Shown piece after piece: positions 39,966 to 52,059 of a stretch of DNA of 64,000 nucleotides. Under the pieces are notes generated by a model. The model was not told the origin of the DNA, ran no database searches, and saw nothing but the letters and a program-made list of their open reading frames with translations. Source of the DNA: Diplonema papillatum. Lineage: Eukaryota > Euglenozoa > Diplonemea > Diplonemida > Diplonemidae. A program made the translations under genes and the position numbers. Positions within the stretch are counted from its first letter, which is position 1; the number at the start of each line of letters is the position of its first letter. The stretch lies in the NCBI GenBank assembly GCA_030068145.1, contig JAPJBO010000036.1:491352-555351 (forward strand). The letters are read 5' to 3'.

Positions 39966-42900
39966 AGCGTTGGCAGAGCTGCATAGAGGCGAGGGTGGTG
40001 ACGTACGTTTTAAGCGGGCTAGGGTGGGGACGTCATCGCTTTCGTGCTCTGCTGGTGGCCAAATAGAAACAGCCGCCTTCTTCTTTTGACACGGGGGCCA
40101 CGCGTGCTGCTTCGCCGTGTGATGAACAATCGAAGGCAGGAATGATACTAGCGCGTTTGTAATGAACGTCGTGTCACCTCAGGACACAGGGCTTTGGAGG
40201 GCAAGGGAGGGCGAAGGTATGCGTCTTCTTTTCGAGAGGGCGCCGGTGCTCAATCAAGTACACGCATGCTAACGGCAACAGCTCCACAAAAAAGTGTCGT
40301 GGCTCTATTTGTGCGCACAGCCGGCCTTTTTGTTTGTGTGTACGTGTGTAAACTCTGTTTTGAGTAATTGCAGCACGCTGCCATCCGACACTTTTTGATA
40401 TAGACAAGCAAGCTTGTTACCATAAAAAAGACAGGCGCTTCGTTTTGTTTGTGCGTGCCGGTTGATCGTTTTTCCCAACTTGTATTTACCCTGTGTATAT
40501 TCAGGTAAGGAATTCTGATCAACCACCCAAACACGCTGCCTACGTCTTTTTAGCCTGCACAATACATTGAAGGGCAACTGGTGTGATCCACCTTGGAGTT
40601 TTTCCGGGTTTGTGCCGGGTTTGTACCGGGGGGGTGTTCGTACTAAAAGTACCGGACTTCCCACGGGAAGCTGCCAACATGGCAAATCTCAAGTCGAGAT
40701 GCTTTTATGTCATACTACACTCTGTCAAAGGACAGCACACAACGCTAAAGTCGCTACCGGCCAGCGCGCCCGGGTGTCCGTTCTTCCGAAAACCCCAGGC
40801 GCCTTGAGCAGCAATGCCTCGCATGCGAGCATGCATGCGTTGTTTGTGCTTGTTGTGTGGGTGTTATTGTTCGTGGCTCAAAGCGGGTAACGCCTGAAGC
40901 GAAGCATAGCTCACTTGTAACTTAAACCAGTCGGTTTTGAGTTTCCGGCACGCTGCTTTTGAGTGTGCCTCGTCTCCGAAAGGTGGGTGGGGCGGTATCC
41001 TTCGACAAACGGATAGAGCGGGAGGTTGGCAGCTTCTCCATCCCGCATTGTGCGCAAGACTTCTGGCGTTTATTGTGGTTTAGAGGTTCGGTGTTTTAGG
41101 GTCTCCGGTTGACCATTGAGGCTGTGAGGCGGGTAGTATGCGGGTAGTAGGTATACTATACACTTTAACTACGGCTAGCCATGTTTGTAAGTGTTGCGAC
41201 CGACACCAAGAAGAAATTCGCTTTGAATTTAGTCTTGGGCCCCCCACGCGCATGCATGTTGAGCATTGAGTTCTTTAAGGTGCAAGTGCCATCAAGGCAG
41301 GCGAGCACTGCATGTTGAGCAGGGGTTGCCATGCAGCTCGTATCGGTCTGTAATATGCGTTTTTACTTCCGTTGGGTTGAGGAGGACGTGCGGTGGGCAG
41401 GGTCGGGTAGTAGAAAGAGAAAGATCTTCTGTTTTCGTCTTTTTTGCGATGCATGTTGGCACGGGGCTTTTTTCGGACCCATGCAACAGCTGGATGTCTT
41501 TACTCTCACGGAGGATGTGGCAAGCTCTCTCTGTGCAATGAGCTTGGCCTGACTTCCCCTGGTGCAAGCACCCCGTCCTGGTTGCAGTCACCACTTGGGT
41601 CAAGTGGCGCGAATCACTTGTCGCCAAGACAATCTGCAATGCTGTCGACTGCTACCCCAGCGTGTGTTTTTTTGTGTTGCTTCTGAATCAAAAGGCTCCG
41701 GAGAGCGATACAGACAGACCGGTCCGCCAACTGTGGTAAAGTCCAAGGCCGATCGCTTCCCGGGTTTTACATTCCCGTAAGCCGACCATACGCGTTCAAA
41801 CTCAACAGCCGAAAAGACGTAGGCGATGGCCAGCTTCTGGTGACTTCACCATCCACACTCCTAAACTGCTGCCGTATCGAAGATGCTGGACCTTGACCCA
41901 TCCCACTCGTTTTTGGACTTCTCCGTTTAGTCGCAGCTGGCTTTGCAGCCGCAATGAAGCTGGCTTAGCAGGTAATTGTTTCTTCCGTGGACGCACAGTA
42001 CTACCTGTAGCTATCGAGCGTGTCTACACGTACGCCAAAAGAAATCGACGTTCGCGTACGGTACGTACGGCTGATTTTCGTTGACCGCACTACCCTGAGC
42101 CCAAATCCTGGACGTGTTTTCAGGTGGCAAATTTGGCATATGATCATAATCCGAAGGTCCTACTTGGCCGGTTCAGTTTTCCTCACACATTGCATGTGGC
42201 TAAAAAATATTGAGTATAAAGAGAGCGCGTGGTGCTTGTGCCCCACTGAGGCCAGGGTTGTTAACCGCGAGGGAGGAGGCAATGAAACAGGCAGACCAAA
42301 GTGAGTGTTGATGCTCGTGAGAGCTTCAACGCGAGCAAGCATCAATTCTTCCTCGAAGAAAATGAGGAACAGAAAAGAATAAGGGAGAGACGGGGTTAGA
42401 GTAGAAGAGAAATGTGTAGTTGTGCGTTACTTGTTCGTTGTCAAAAAGAGCAACAGTGCTGAGGTGTCATTTAGATTGTAGATCAAAAGCCGCCTACGTC
42501 GCATGTTGTTGAGGATTGTTACCAACGCAACAAGAGCCTCAGGATTGAGATACTTTGATTGTAGATACCACGACTTGTGCGACAGCTGCATGACGGGAGA
42601 GCTTGTACTGACTAGCTTGTACTGACTGCGTATGGTCTGTTTGGGCTATGGCTTTGCTGTTTTTTATTCGCAAACCTTTCTCTCTGATCTGTACGTAGGC
42701 CACGAGGAAAATACTCGAGGGGCTGCCTTGTGCTTACTTCGAAGGACGCTAGAGGGGGAGAAACAATACAACTACAAAGTGGGTCTTTTTTTGTTGAACA
42801 CTTACGTCCGCCACTGAACCCAGATTCACCTGTGTTTCGTGTGGGCTACAGCACATTTACCTCCTTTGATCTTTTGCAGCTGGCAGCCTCAAGTATTTCC

Positions 42901-43410
42901 TACAAAGCAGGTGCTTATACAAAAAGATAATTGCCCCAAACGTAGTTCTCGGATGTCCCGGGACAGGTCAAGAAACCCCTTGGAAGAACTGTGAAAAGGG
43001 GTTAACCATCTGGATTGCTCATAAGTCAGGCTCAGAGCAAGCAATTCCATTGCCAACTACATTGCGGCTGCGTTTCTGCATGTCTCAGACTAGGGCCAGT
43101 CATTAGTGGATCCTTTTGAGGAAGGGGTGGGTACGACGGGTAAGGTGTACACCCACGTCTAGTAAACTGTTCCGTGCAGGAAGAAACAAGGACAAAAACA
43201 AGGCTGTTCCTGCAAGAATAATAAGGACAAGGGCAAGGACAAGGTCGACTCGAGCTTTGCATGTGCGGCTGATGTTGAGCTCCTCCCGGGGCTTCTCCGT
43301 TGAGACTTTGGTTTGGCCCCGGGGGGTCGTTGTATGCGGGGGGGAGGGAAATCATAGTTTTACGTTCAGGCCGTACTGTCTGCTCTATGCATGCTTGATG
43401 CTAGCATTAA
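39966..43410. other. repeat-rich spacer
   Basis: No protein family found. It includes a family-G repeat (40,425-40,560), a short family-K repeat (40,570-40,640), a family-A copy (41,065-41,370) and a family-B copy (42,706-42,918). The parts 41,400-42,650 and 42,930-43,400 show nothing assignable. Confidence 0.5.
42706..42918 (+). repeat. MITE-like repeat, family B (copy 4)
   Basis: Near full length, very close to copy 1 in sequence, with the left end AAATACTCGAGGGGCTGCC and a small deletion in the right end. Confidence 0.8.
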
Positions 43411-43414
43411 AGAA

Positions 43415-43735
43415 GATGTAATGCCCTTATATCCCTTATATCCCACTCAAAACAAACTTGTGCCCTCATATCCTACTTCAAACAAATTTTGTGCCCTTAA
43501 ATCCCAAACTGGGATATAAGAGCACAAATTTGTGGGCAAAATTTCGTCAAAAAACCTCCCCTGGAATTTTTTGGACGTTGTGGCCGAGTCGACGCACGAA
43601 CGCCACCGGTGGCCAGTTCGGTTCCCTCAAAAGACCTTTTACACGATCAAACAAATTGTGTGCCCTTATATCCCAATCTGGGATATAAGGGCACAAATTT
43701 TGTTTGAAGTGGGATATAAGGGAAATTTACCATTA
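43415..43735. mobile_element. palindromic MITE with nested hairpins
   Basis: Both ends carry the inverted words CCCTTATATCCCA and CAAACAAA. Inside each half is a further hairpin of the form GTGCCCTTATATCCCA, two or three bases, then its complement (about 43,490-43,526 and 43,660-43,693). The unique centre includes CGACGCACGAACGCCACCGG. No coding content. Confidence 0.75.
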
Positions 43736-44424
43736 AAGAACCGATGCTGCTCATCTCATCTTTTCCGATACGGCAGTGCACGTTTGCTCTTTCCGGGCGC
43801 TACGGGTGGCCTTGCTCCCGGTGATGCGTGTCACATCCGTTGAGTGATGGTTTCACCGGACACTCGAACTTGAACGAGCTTCGTTCCTTCTTCCCCGCCT
43901 TGGGAGGTTCTCTGGTTGGCTGCACTCGGCTTTTCAGAGTTAAATTCAATAAGTTTGCTTGAAAATCCCGGATATCAGAGTCTCCAGGAGACGTTCGTCA
44001 AATGAGTTTTCGTAATGCTAATACGTATTAGGGGGGTTGAGGGGGCGTGCATGGCTTTTTTCGTGTACACTTTGCTGGCTTGCTTTGGCAAACCAGGTTC
44101 GTAACAATCTACGACCGACACCAAGATTTTTCGTCGGTGTTTTCCAGTCCGGTGTGGGAGGTCCGGAGTCAAAAAATAATACAAACGGGGGGAGGGCGGT
44201 GTCTTCCACAATCCAAGGTGTCTCCAGCTGTCAGCAAAAACTGATCAATGCATGGCAGAAGATTCTTGCTCTTCACGTAGATTCCTGTTCTTGGCACTTC
44301 TTCGTTATACATGAACACCTCAGAGCAGTCCACCGGCACGACGAGCGCACTTGTTGGACCCGAAAGGACTAGTGCGTTTTGAGCAGGACAAAGCCGGGAA
44401 GCCGGGAAAACCCCTGCCCCCCCC

Positions 44425-44535
44425 TAGTGCAGTGAAGCTGGTAAACGTTGAGTAAACGCGTTTACTCCAAAATGAGTAAACGTAAACGTTTATAAACGGT
44501 AAACGTTTACGTTTACTCGCGGTAAACGTTTACTC
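44425..44535. repeat. hAT-like end with AAACGTTTAC subterminal repeats (left)
   Basis: Begins CTAGTGCAGTGAAGCTGGTAAACG, counted here only as a terminal match to the CTAGGGCAGTG end at 45,209, and continues with alternating GTAAACG and CGTTTAC words in both orientations. Such inverted short words next to an end are typical transposase-binding sites. Confidence 0.6.
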
Positions 44536-44544
44536 GCCTACAGC

Positions 44545-44667
44545 GCACGGTTAGACCATACTTGGCCTCCTGGCGCAACCCACGTTCCATCAGGCTGTCC
44601 ATCTCTTTTACGGCGGCGTCAAGCATCACCCCACCGAGTTCTTTGGGCGTTGGGGGGGTGTACTCAT
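44545..44667 (-). pseudogene. hAT transposase fragment (tentative)
   Basis: An open stretch of about 41 codons: DEYTPPTPKELGG, VMLDAAVKEMDSLMERG and QEAKYGLTV. The order pPs-x-x-x-L-x-x-x-x-LD followed by kyG-l-T resembles the region before the DGW catalytic motif of hAT transposases. It runs directly into the AAACGTTT array. Assignment rests on a short pattern. Confidence 0.35.
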
Positions 44668-45208
44668 CGTGCCGATAGCCCGCACAGGACTGAAACCATG
44701 GTCAGGAACGACTAGTAGCCTTGTTAAACCCGATGGCTTCTTCATAGAAGAAGTCCCTGATGGCTTCGTGGCGTCCACTACAGTGGTCGCTCGTGAGGAA
44801 TGGCACCTTATTCAGCTGCTTCGTCTTGGCTTTCTCGTTTTTCCCGTTTTCACATTTCTTCTGGTGCCTTCAGCTTGACGACGAAGGCGGGTGTGTGCTA
44901 CCACCATGGGATCTTTTGGGGCGCAGCCGCCAGTGCCGCTGCCTTGGCCGAGCAGATGTGTCCGCACATACGCCAGCTTTTCGCTGGGTGACTCCAGAAG
45001 GGTTACTTTTGCCGCGCTTTCGTCGCGGTGCAACCCGTGTCGCAAGGGGACGCGGACGCGTACGTGGTTGGGGGGCGGTGGCCCTCGCGAGGAAGGATCT
45101 CGTCGATACAATAAGCACACCATCAGGGTCCGCGAGCCCAGATCCTCTGCCGCCCCTTTTCCCAGCTTGGACGGGCGAATTTTCAGGTCAACACCGTAAC
45201 TGACCTCC

Positions 45209-45570
45209 ACTAGGGCAGTGTTCCAGGTAAACGGTAAACGGTAAACGTTTACCGTTTATAAACGTTTACGTTTACTCCTTTTGGAGTAAACGTTGAGTAA
45301 ACGTTGTGTAGCGTTTACTGTATCAAGGGCGGCATCCACTGGAAACGCAATCGATCAAAGAAGAGGGGCAACTAAGTAAAATATCCAGACGGACCTTTCG
45401 TCACAAATGGCGAACAAGCGCAAAAGAAACGCCTGGGAGGGGGTGACATTCACGGAAGTACCCGGATCGAAGATGCGCAAGGTAACCTGCAAGTTCTGCG
45501 ATAAGGCCTTCTCCACCGCCTCTGCTGAGCACCTACTCATTTCGCCATGCAAATGACAGCCCCACCGAAC
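45209..45570 (+). mobile_element. hAT-like 5' end with BED-finger exon
   Basis: Starts CTAGGGCAGTGTTCC, a plausible hAT terminus (C/TAGNG start), then an AAACGTTTAC-type subterminal array (45,215-45,325), then a BED-type zinc-finger ORF at 45,407. No opposite end is seen, so this is a truncated element lying just past the 3' end of the ankyrin gene. Confidence 0.55.
45407..45556 (+). CDS. BED zinc-finger N-terminus of a hAT transposase (partial)
   Basis: 49 codons from ATG to stop: basic start MANKRKRNAWEG, then VTFTEVPG and CKFCDKAFS with a CxxC pair and later HLLISPC (H-x5-C). This matches the BED finger that starts many hAT transposases and binds the element's ends. The rest of the transposase is missing, so it is probably a dead fragment. 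Confidence 0.6.
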   Translation: MANKRKRNAWEGVTFTEVPGSKMRKVTCKFCDKAFSTASAEHLLISPCK

Positions 45571-45608
45571 GCAACAAGAGCCGAGCCCCATTTGTCATCT
45601 TTTCGTGA

Positions 45609-47093
45609 TCAAGAAATCGTGCACTGCGTTCCGCAAGACTCGTCGTCTGGGGCGCTGGCGACGGCAGAAGACTTCCGCAAATCCTCCAGGAGAACTACGA
45701 GGTACCCCCTCAGCCTGCTGTTTGTGGATAGGTAGTAATTAGGACCGTGCCCGTCGTTATTCCGGCGCCAACGGGTATCTTTGTGCCTGCACAGCATAGC
45801 CACGAATAGGTCTTGCTGGCTTGCCACTGCTGCGTGCAGCGGCGTGTTCCCGAGCGCGTCTCTGGAGTTGACAAGCGTGGATTCGTGAGCCAGCAGGACG
45901 CGCACGCTGTCCTCCGCACCAGCGCGCACTGCCAAGTGCAAAGGTGACTCGGAAACGGGAAAGTCGGGTACCTTGCAAGGTGGCGCCCGATCGAGCAGCA
46001 GGCGCAGGGCTCGGGCGTGGTTCGCCTCCGCAGCGTAGTGCATAGGCGTCCTCATATTGAAGTCCTTGCGTATAATCTCTTGCGAGCCTACCTCGGCCAG
46101 GACATCGAGGGCTGCCAGCATCTCATACCCAGCCGCGTAGTGCAAGGGCGTGCATCCTTGCCTGTCTCGCTGTCTCATATTGACGCGCAACCTGCGTGCG
46201 TTGTCATCGACGGCCAGGTGGCAAATCAGCTGTTCTCCCTCTGTGTGGGAGGCTGCGTAGTGCACGGGGAATAGCCCCCCTTCGTCGGGCCAGATCTTTG
46301 ATGACACGGCCCCCTGGCAAGCTTGAATGATCCACTCGAAGGCAGAGATGTGGCCCTTCGAGGCAGCCCAGTGGAGGATGGACCTTGCCCTGTTATCCGC
46401 TTCGCACGGAAGGAGCCAGTTGTAGTCACTTCCACAGTGCTTGTGAAGCAGGCGCATGATGTGCAGGTGCCCGGCGATCACCGTGCAGCACATGGGAGTG
46501 CATCCATCGTTGTCTCGGGCGTGACACGCGATCAATGGTTGGGACAGTAAGAAAGCGACGATGCCCTCATTGCCAATGATGCATGCCATATGGAGTGCAG
46601 TCCGGCCACTAGCGTTTCCTTCGTTCAGCAGCCGCGGGTCGTTTTCGAGGACCAATTTAACCACACTGAGGTCCTTCGAGTAAACAGCATACTGCAAGGG
46701 CGTAATAGAGTCGTCTCCGCTCCCGGACGCTGAGACGGTGACGTGGTTGCGGCCGACCAGTTTGATGAGGTCCGCGTCGCCGTTATGGACGGCCTTCACG
46801 TAGTCCTCGCGCTTCAACTGACGGGAAGAGAGCCCTCTTTCCCGCAGCTTCTCGAAGGCAACCGGGGCCACAATCTCGAACTCATCGCCGTGCTGCAATC
46901 CAAAGGCTTCGACTGCACTGCCTTTCGTATCCTCGTCCAGCCTCGCGCCGTTGAACACGATACCCACAGCATCTGGGTCTGGGAACTCGAACGTATTCGC
47001 CGCCTTCTTCCGAAAAGCCGCGAAGGTATCATCCTCCTCGATCACCAAAATTCGCTCCTCCCTCGTGTAAGAATTGACAACGGTCACCTCCAT
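45609..47093 (-). CDS. ubiquitin-like plus ankyrin-repeat protein with CaaX end
   Basis: 494 residues, intronless. Residues 1-77 form a ubiquitin-like beta-grasp region (VTVVNSY, FNGARLDEDTKG, HGDEFEIV). About ten ankyrin repeats follow (roughly 96-450; good TPLHYAA, NTPLHAAV and RTALHMA cores), then a short polar tail ending CTIS, a CaaX box that predicts farnesylation and membrane attachment, with a second Cys at 487. Partner unknown; ankyrin stacks bind proteins. Codon use is less GC-biased than in neighbouring genes. The start at 47093 begins the ubiquitin-like strand. No terminal copies are visible. A truncated hAT end lies 50-400 bp beyond its stop. Confidence 0.85.
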   Translation of the reverse strand: MEVTVVNSYTREERILVIEEDDTFAAFRKKAANTFEFPDPDAVGIVFNGARLDEDTKGSAVEAFGLQHGDEFEIVAPVAFEKLRERGLSSRQLKREDYVKAVHNGDADLIKLVGRNHVTVSASGSGDDSITPLQYAVYSKDLSVVKLVLENDPRLLNEGNASGRTALHMACIIGNEGIVAFLLSQPLIACHARDNDGCTPMCCTVIAGHLHIMRLLHKHCGSDYNWLLPCEADNRARSILHWAASKGHISAFEWIIQACQGAVSSKIWPDEGGLFPVHYAASHTEGEQLICHLAVDDNARRLRVNMRQRDRQGCTPLHYAAGYEMLAALDVLAEVGSQEIIRKDFNMRTPMHYAAEANHARALRLLLDRAPPCKVPDFPVSESPLHLAVRAGAEDSVRVLLAHESTLVNSRDALGNTPLHAAVASQQDLFVAMLCRHKDTRWRRNNDGHGPNYYLSTNSRLRGYLVVLLEDLRKSSAVASAPDDESCGTQCTIS

Positions 47094-49959
47094 TCGCAGT
47101 TGTCACAGGGGGGGGCTCCTAAGAACGTGCTGGTATAGGGAGGGGGTTTGCAAAAGGACGTGCTTGGAATGGGTATGTGCTCAACACCGCACTGGTCCCG
47201 TCTGCGCCGTGTTTCGGTCCTAAGCCACGGACACATAAGGCGGACCATCATCAGCGCGGAACCTGAGTGTCTGCAGACAGGACTGCGGTGTGAGTCTGGT
47301 TTGTCACGTCTAGAGCACAGGCGAATCCGTCACGAGGAGAGGGCCCCTACAACAGTGTCTGAGCAATCAGTTAAAAACTCAGGGCACTCGCCCTGATGGT
47401 GACTGCGACTCGCAAGGCAGCACTGACTTGTCTTCTTTTTACGGTGGCAATCTGCGAAGTATAGGGAGAGGGGGGCTATTTTCTTCACGCGCTGATTCCC
47501 TCCGTGGGGAGCATAGGAGCGAAAACGGGCTTACCCGCGAGGGCGACTCACTACTTGCGATTCAAAATAAATGCAATGCTGCCCCTTGTGTCGGCGACTC
47601 TTTTGTCGCTGGTTGCGTCTCGGATTTGCACTGCTCAACAGCTCTCGGTTCGTTCCGTGTCGACAGTTCTGCTTGCCAGTAGTGGCCCACGTAGAACCAG
47701 GACTCAGGACAGGAAGTAACCCCGAGCTCACGCCCATTTGAGTTTGGGAATAGGTCGAGGAAGCGGTTTCCCCAATGCCTTCAAGCATTCGCTTTACCTG
47801 GCGTAACTCCTGTTTTGATACTAGCTATCCTGAGGGAAGCTTCGGAGCGAACCAGCTAATGGATGGTTAACCAGAACGGCGGCCCCCTGCTGCGGAAAAT
47901 AGGGATCCTTGGCGACAGGCTACGAGGCGACCTGAAAAACCAGCCTCACATCACTCGTGTGTGTCTGCGCGCTCAGGTTCCAAGCTACAGAATGTTGCAA
48001 GGTAGAAGCATACGCCAGGCTGCCCACCACACAGAGCAGTGCCGTGCACCGCTGGGCGACAAGGCACTCGCGCCACCTATGCTGCAGACAATTCTCTCTG
48101 AGGATCAGAACGCCTATTTAAAAAAAAGGCGATGATCGGGCTTATCGGTTCCTCAAGTACGTGGTTGCACCAATCCCGCCAGCTGATTCAGGCATAAAAC
48201 GCGAAAAGGGAAAAGAACTACGTCAAGTCCGAAGGGTTAGATCTGAGGCCTGGCGTGGCCGTATTTCAGGCGTCAAGTGAATAGTGTACCTCTCTGGCCT
48301 GAGTTAGCGTTTGGTGGGGACAGCAGATTATATGTGCATTGCGGGGTCATCCCGGCGTGGGTTGAAAACGGAGCACGTGAGGGGGTGGCAAGATATTCGA
48401 AAGGGCCGTCGCCACCTTTCCACAACAGCAGCATTGGGGATGTTCTGCATGTCCGGAAGAATTAGCCCTTTTGGAAAGGTGCGACACAATAAACTGACCC
48501 TGCCCCCTGGGGGGCGCATCAACGTATTTGTGGAATAGTGTTTCCAACCCAGCACGACTCGTACCAACACCATTGTTTGGCCCGGCACTACCTGGGGGGA
48601 AGAGAGAGAGGAGTCTGGTTGCCAACAGCTACAAGCCGCGCGACTGAACTGACCACAGCAAACTACTGGCACATCCTGGTCTCCAGTCATCTTCACAACA
48701 GCACGGATGACATACCATGCTTGAGAGACATGGAGGAAATTGTGACTTCAGTCTTCCTGCTGGCGAACTGGCTGCACTCGGTTTGTAGCTAGAGAACGTC
48801 GTCTTCCGCTGACCCTTTCACAAGACGACGGAAGATGAGCAGAAGCAAACCGTAGTTCAAGCCAGCCGCGCGATGCAGACAGGTAATCAGATGCGTGTGA
48901 TTCACCTGGTTCCGTTTAGACCAAACGGCTGCCAGCGTTCAGTTTTGCCAACATAGCAAGAGCTCCCTCAGAGAGGGGAGAGGGTGGATTGGGTATTCTA
49001 CAGCGCATGGGCGTAAAGGGGCAAGGTTTCAAGAACGCGAAAGGGGCTGTCTAACAAGTGAACGCGGTGGAGCCAGCCTCGGGAAGAGGGTGTGTTGTGG
49101 TCGCGCCCCAAAAGCGGGTTCGACACGACTTTTTTAACTCCATTGAGCTCCAGCTTCTATGGCCGGACTCCACCTTGTAGGTGTGGCGACTGCCAGGTGC
49201 AGCAGTGTGGGGTGCAAGAGTGTAAGCTGCAACCGTGGCTGGAGTCTCGTCAGCTACGAATTATCAGGCTGACCTGGCTGAACCACACACAGCTACACAC
49301 AAAAAGAAAGGTACTCCCCTCAGCTTCGAGTGCTGGTTGGTTGAAGAAGGTTTAGCTTTGACCTCGCCAACGCGGGGTTCCTCGAGAATGGAAGGCAGTC
49401 AGAACCACCACACTCAACATGCAAGCCACATGAGCGCGAATCGGGCGGAGACCAGAAGTTCCCTACCGGCAAGAGCCGAAAGAGCTCCCAGATCTGCCGC
49501 AGCAAGAAAGTTGTGGTGTGGTTAAAGATAAAACAGTGGTGTCACCTGAGGGAGTATTTCCAGGTCCGTCCACGTAATAAAGCCGTTAAGCACTGGGAAC
49601 TTTTAAGTACATGGACCACATGGATCAGCTGTTGAACAGCGGCTGCCGGCTTATCCCATGACACCTTTTATATGTAGTTGGTTAATACATATTGACTACT
49701 GTGTAGAAAGAGTAGTGTTGGCACTCTCTCCTCTTTCCTGTCCTGTTCCCTCGTAGCTCGTCAGGAAAGGGTGCTCCAGTGAAACCGGGTATGTCACCGC
49801 AAAGCATAGTGTGTACAAGTCGGCTTTGGTGGTTTCGCCTTCGGCGCTTTAATTTTCTATTACGAGAGATCGCTCAGGTTGTTCACAGTATAACGAGCCG
49901 TGTCCAGTACCTCACCCTCGCTTGTTCCGGGCATCGTCCGCCAGCATTGCACACAAAAT

Positions 49960-49960
<1 letters not shown>
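47094..49960. other. spacer with few repeats
   Basis: A family-F repeat (47,148-47,397) and a family-E repeat (49,526-49,690) are recognisable. Frames of about 80-120 codons at 47.4-49.4 kb match no family I know. Nothing else is assignable. Confidence 0.5.
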
Positions 49961-50888
<928 letters not shown>

Positions 50889-52007
50889 CTATTGCACAGA
50901 ACAGAACGGGTCCTTCGGCTTCGGAGCGGCGGACATCTGGGAGTGAGCCGCCTGCGACGGCGCCTCGAGCCACGATAACGCGAAGCGGGCGACGACCAGC
51001 AGCATATCGCGGGGCAGGAGCCGGATGAGCTCCCCGGTCTGCGACTTCAGCAGCCGCGGCGAAGCCGAGGACAGCCGAGCCTGCCACAGCAAGAAGACGA
51101 TGAGCCCCTTCCGGTGCTGCACCCTCGCAGCCTTCGACGGCAGCCCGGACACCACCCGCAGGGGGCCGAAGCAGGGCTTGCTCGAACACTGCCCGTGCTC
51201 GTCGTCGCCCCAGCACACCACGTCGCCAGAGCTCAGCAGCGCGATGCTGTAGAAGTTCCCCGCAGCCACCCCCGTGACTGCGCAGGCCGGCGGGATGGCC
51301 GGGACTTGCAGCTGGTTTTTATCGTTCGACCCCCACGCAACGACCTTCCCATTGTCCAGCAGCGCAACCGCATGGCGAACCCCGCAAGCAACCGCCACCG
51401 GCTTCGCGTTGGGATGCCTGCGGTGGATTTCCTCCGGCGTCGGCGGCGCGTGTTCCCCGTAGCTGTTCGCGCCCCAGGCGTAGATCAACCCCCGGGCCGT
51501 CACCGCCAGCGACCGGTCCGTCCCCGCGGCCACGGCCACAACGGCGTCGTTGATCTTGGGCACGGAGGTCTCGCCGTGGGAGTTCTTCCCCCACGCCGCC
51601 ACGGTGCCGTCACGCTGCAGCGCGACTAAGTGCATGGCGCCGGCGGCGAGGGTTTTGACCGGTCTGAGGTTGGCTGGCACGGCGTCCTCGCAGCCCCAGC
51701 AGACCACCTCGCCGTTGTACAGGAGAGCCGCGGAGAACGCCATCCCGGCGACGACGGTCTGGGCGCCGATCTGCTGCACTCTCTCCGGCGCCTTGGCCTG
51801 CCACCGGAGGTTGTGGCCCCAGCCGGCGACGCAGCCGTCCTCGAGCACGGCCAGGCTGTGCCCGCCGCCGGCCGCGACCGCCGTCGCGCGCCCGCCCAGC
51901 TGCGGCGGCCACTTGCACGAATTTCGGCCCCACCCGTTGTGGCCCCACCCGAACACCGAACCGTCCTCGAGCAGCGCGAGGCAGTGCGTCGGCCCGGCCG
52001 ACACCAT
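50889..52007 (-). CDS. RCC1-repeat protein
   Basis: 372 residues from the ATG at 52007. Seven RCC1 blades can be counted, each with a VAAG-x-x-H-x-x-AL ... G-x-V-x-x-WG pattern (for example AGPTHCLALLEDGSVFGWG and CGVRHAVALLDNGKVVAWG), which predicts one seven-bladed propeller. Such proteins act as exchange factors or interaction scaffolds; no extra domain shows which. A C-terminal tail of about 80 residues is poorly conserved. Upstream, the frame is open to 52043 without ATG, and a good acceptor (ATTCACAG) ends at 52030, so a 5' exon may exist and this may be the last exon; I find no candidate. Both ends have decayed tandem copies. Confidence 0.8.
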   Translation of the reverse strand: MVSAGPTHCLALLEDGSVFGWGHNGWGRNSCKWPPQLGGRATAVAAGGGHSLAVLEDGCVAGWGHNLRWQAKAPERVQQIGAQTVVAGMAFSAALLYNGEVVCWGCEDAVPANLRPVKTLAAGAMHLVALQRDGTVAAWGKNSHGETSVPKINDAVVAVAAGTDRSLAVTARGLIYAWGANSYGEHAPPTPEEIHRRHPNAKPVAVACGVRHAVALLDNGKVVAWGSNDKNQLQVPAIPPACAVTGVAAGNFYSIALLSSGDVVCWGDDEHGQCSSKPCFGPLRVVSGLPSKAARVQHRKGLIVFLLWQARLSSASPRLLKSQTGELIRLLPRDMLLVVARFALSWLEAPSQAAHSQMSAAPKPKDPFCSVQ

Positions 52008-52059
52008 CTTGCCCGCCCCACCTCCAGCGCTGTGAATGGACACCAGGTAGATAGCGAAC

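Noticed and set aside
45355..45591. Minus-strand frame opposite the BED finger
   Set aside because: The plus-strand frame has the CxxC...H-x5-C pattern and a basic start; the other has nothing.
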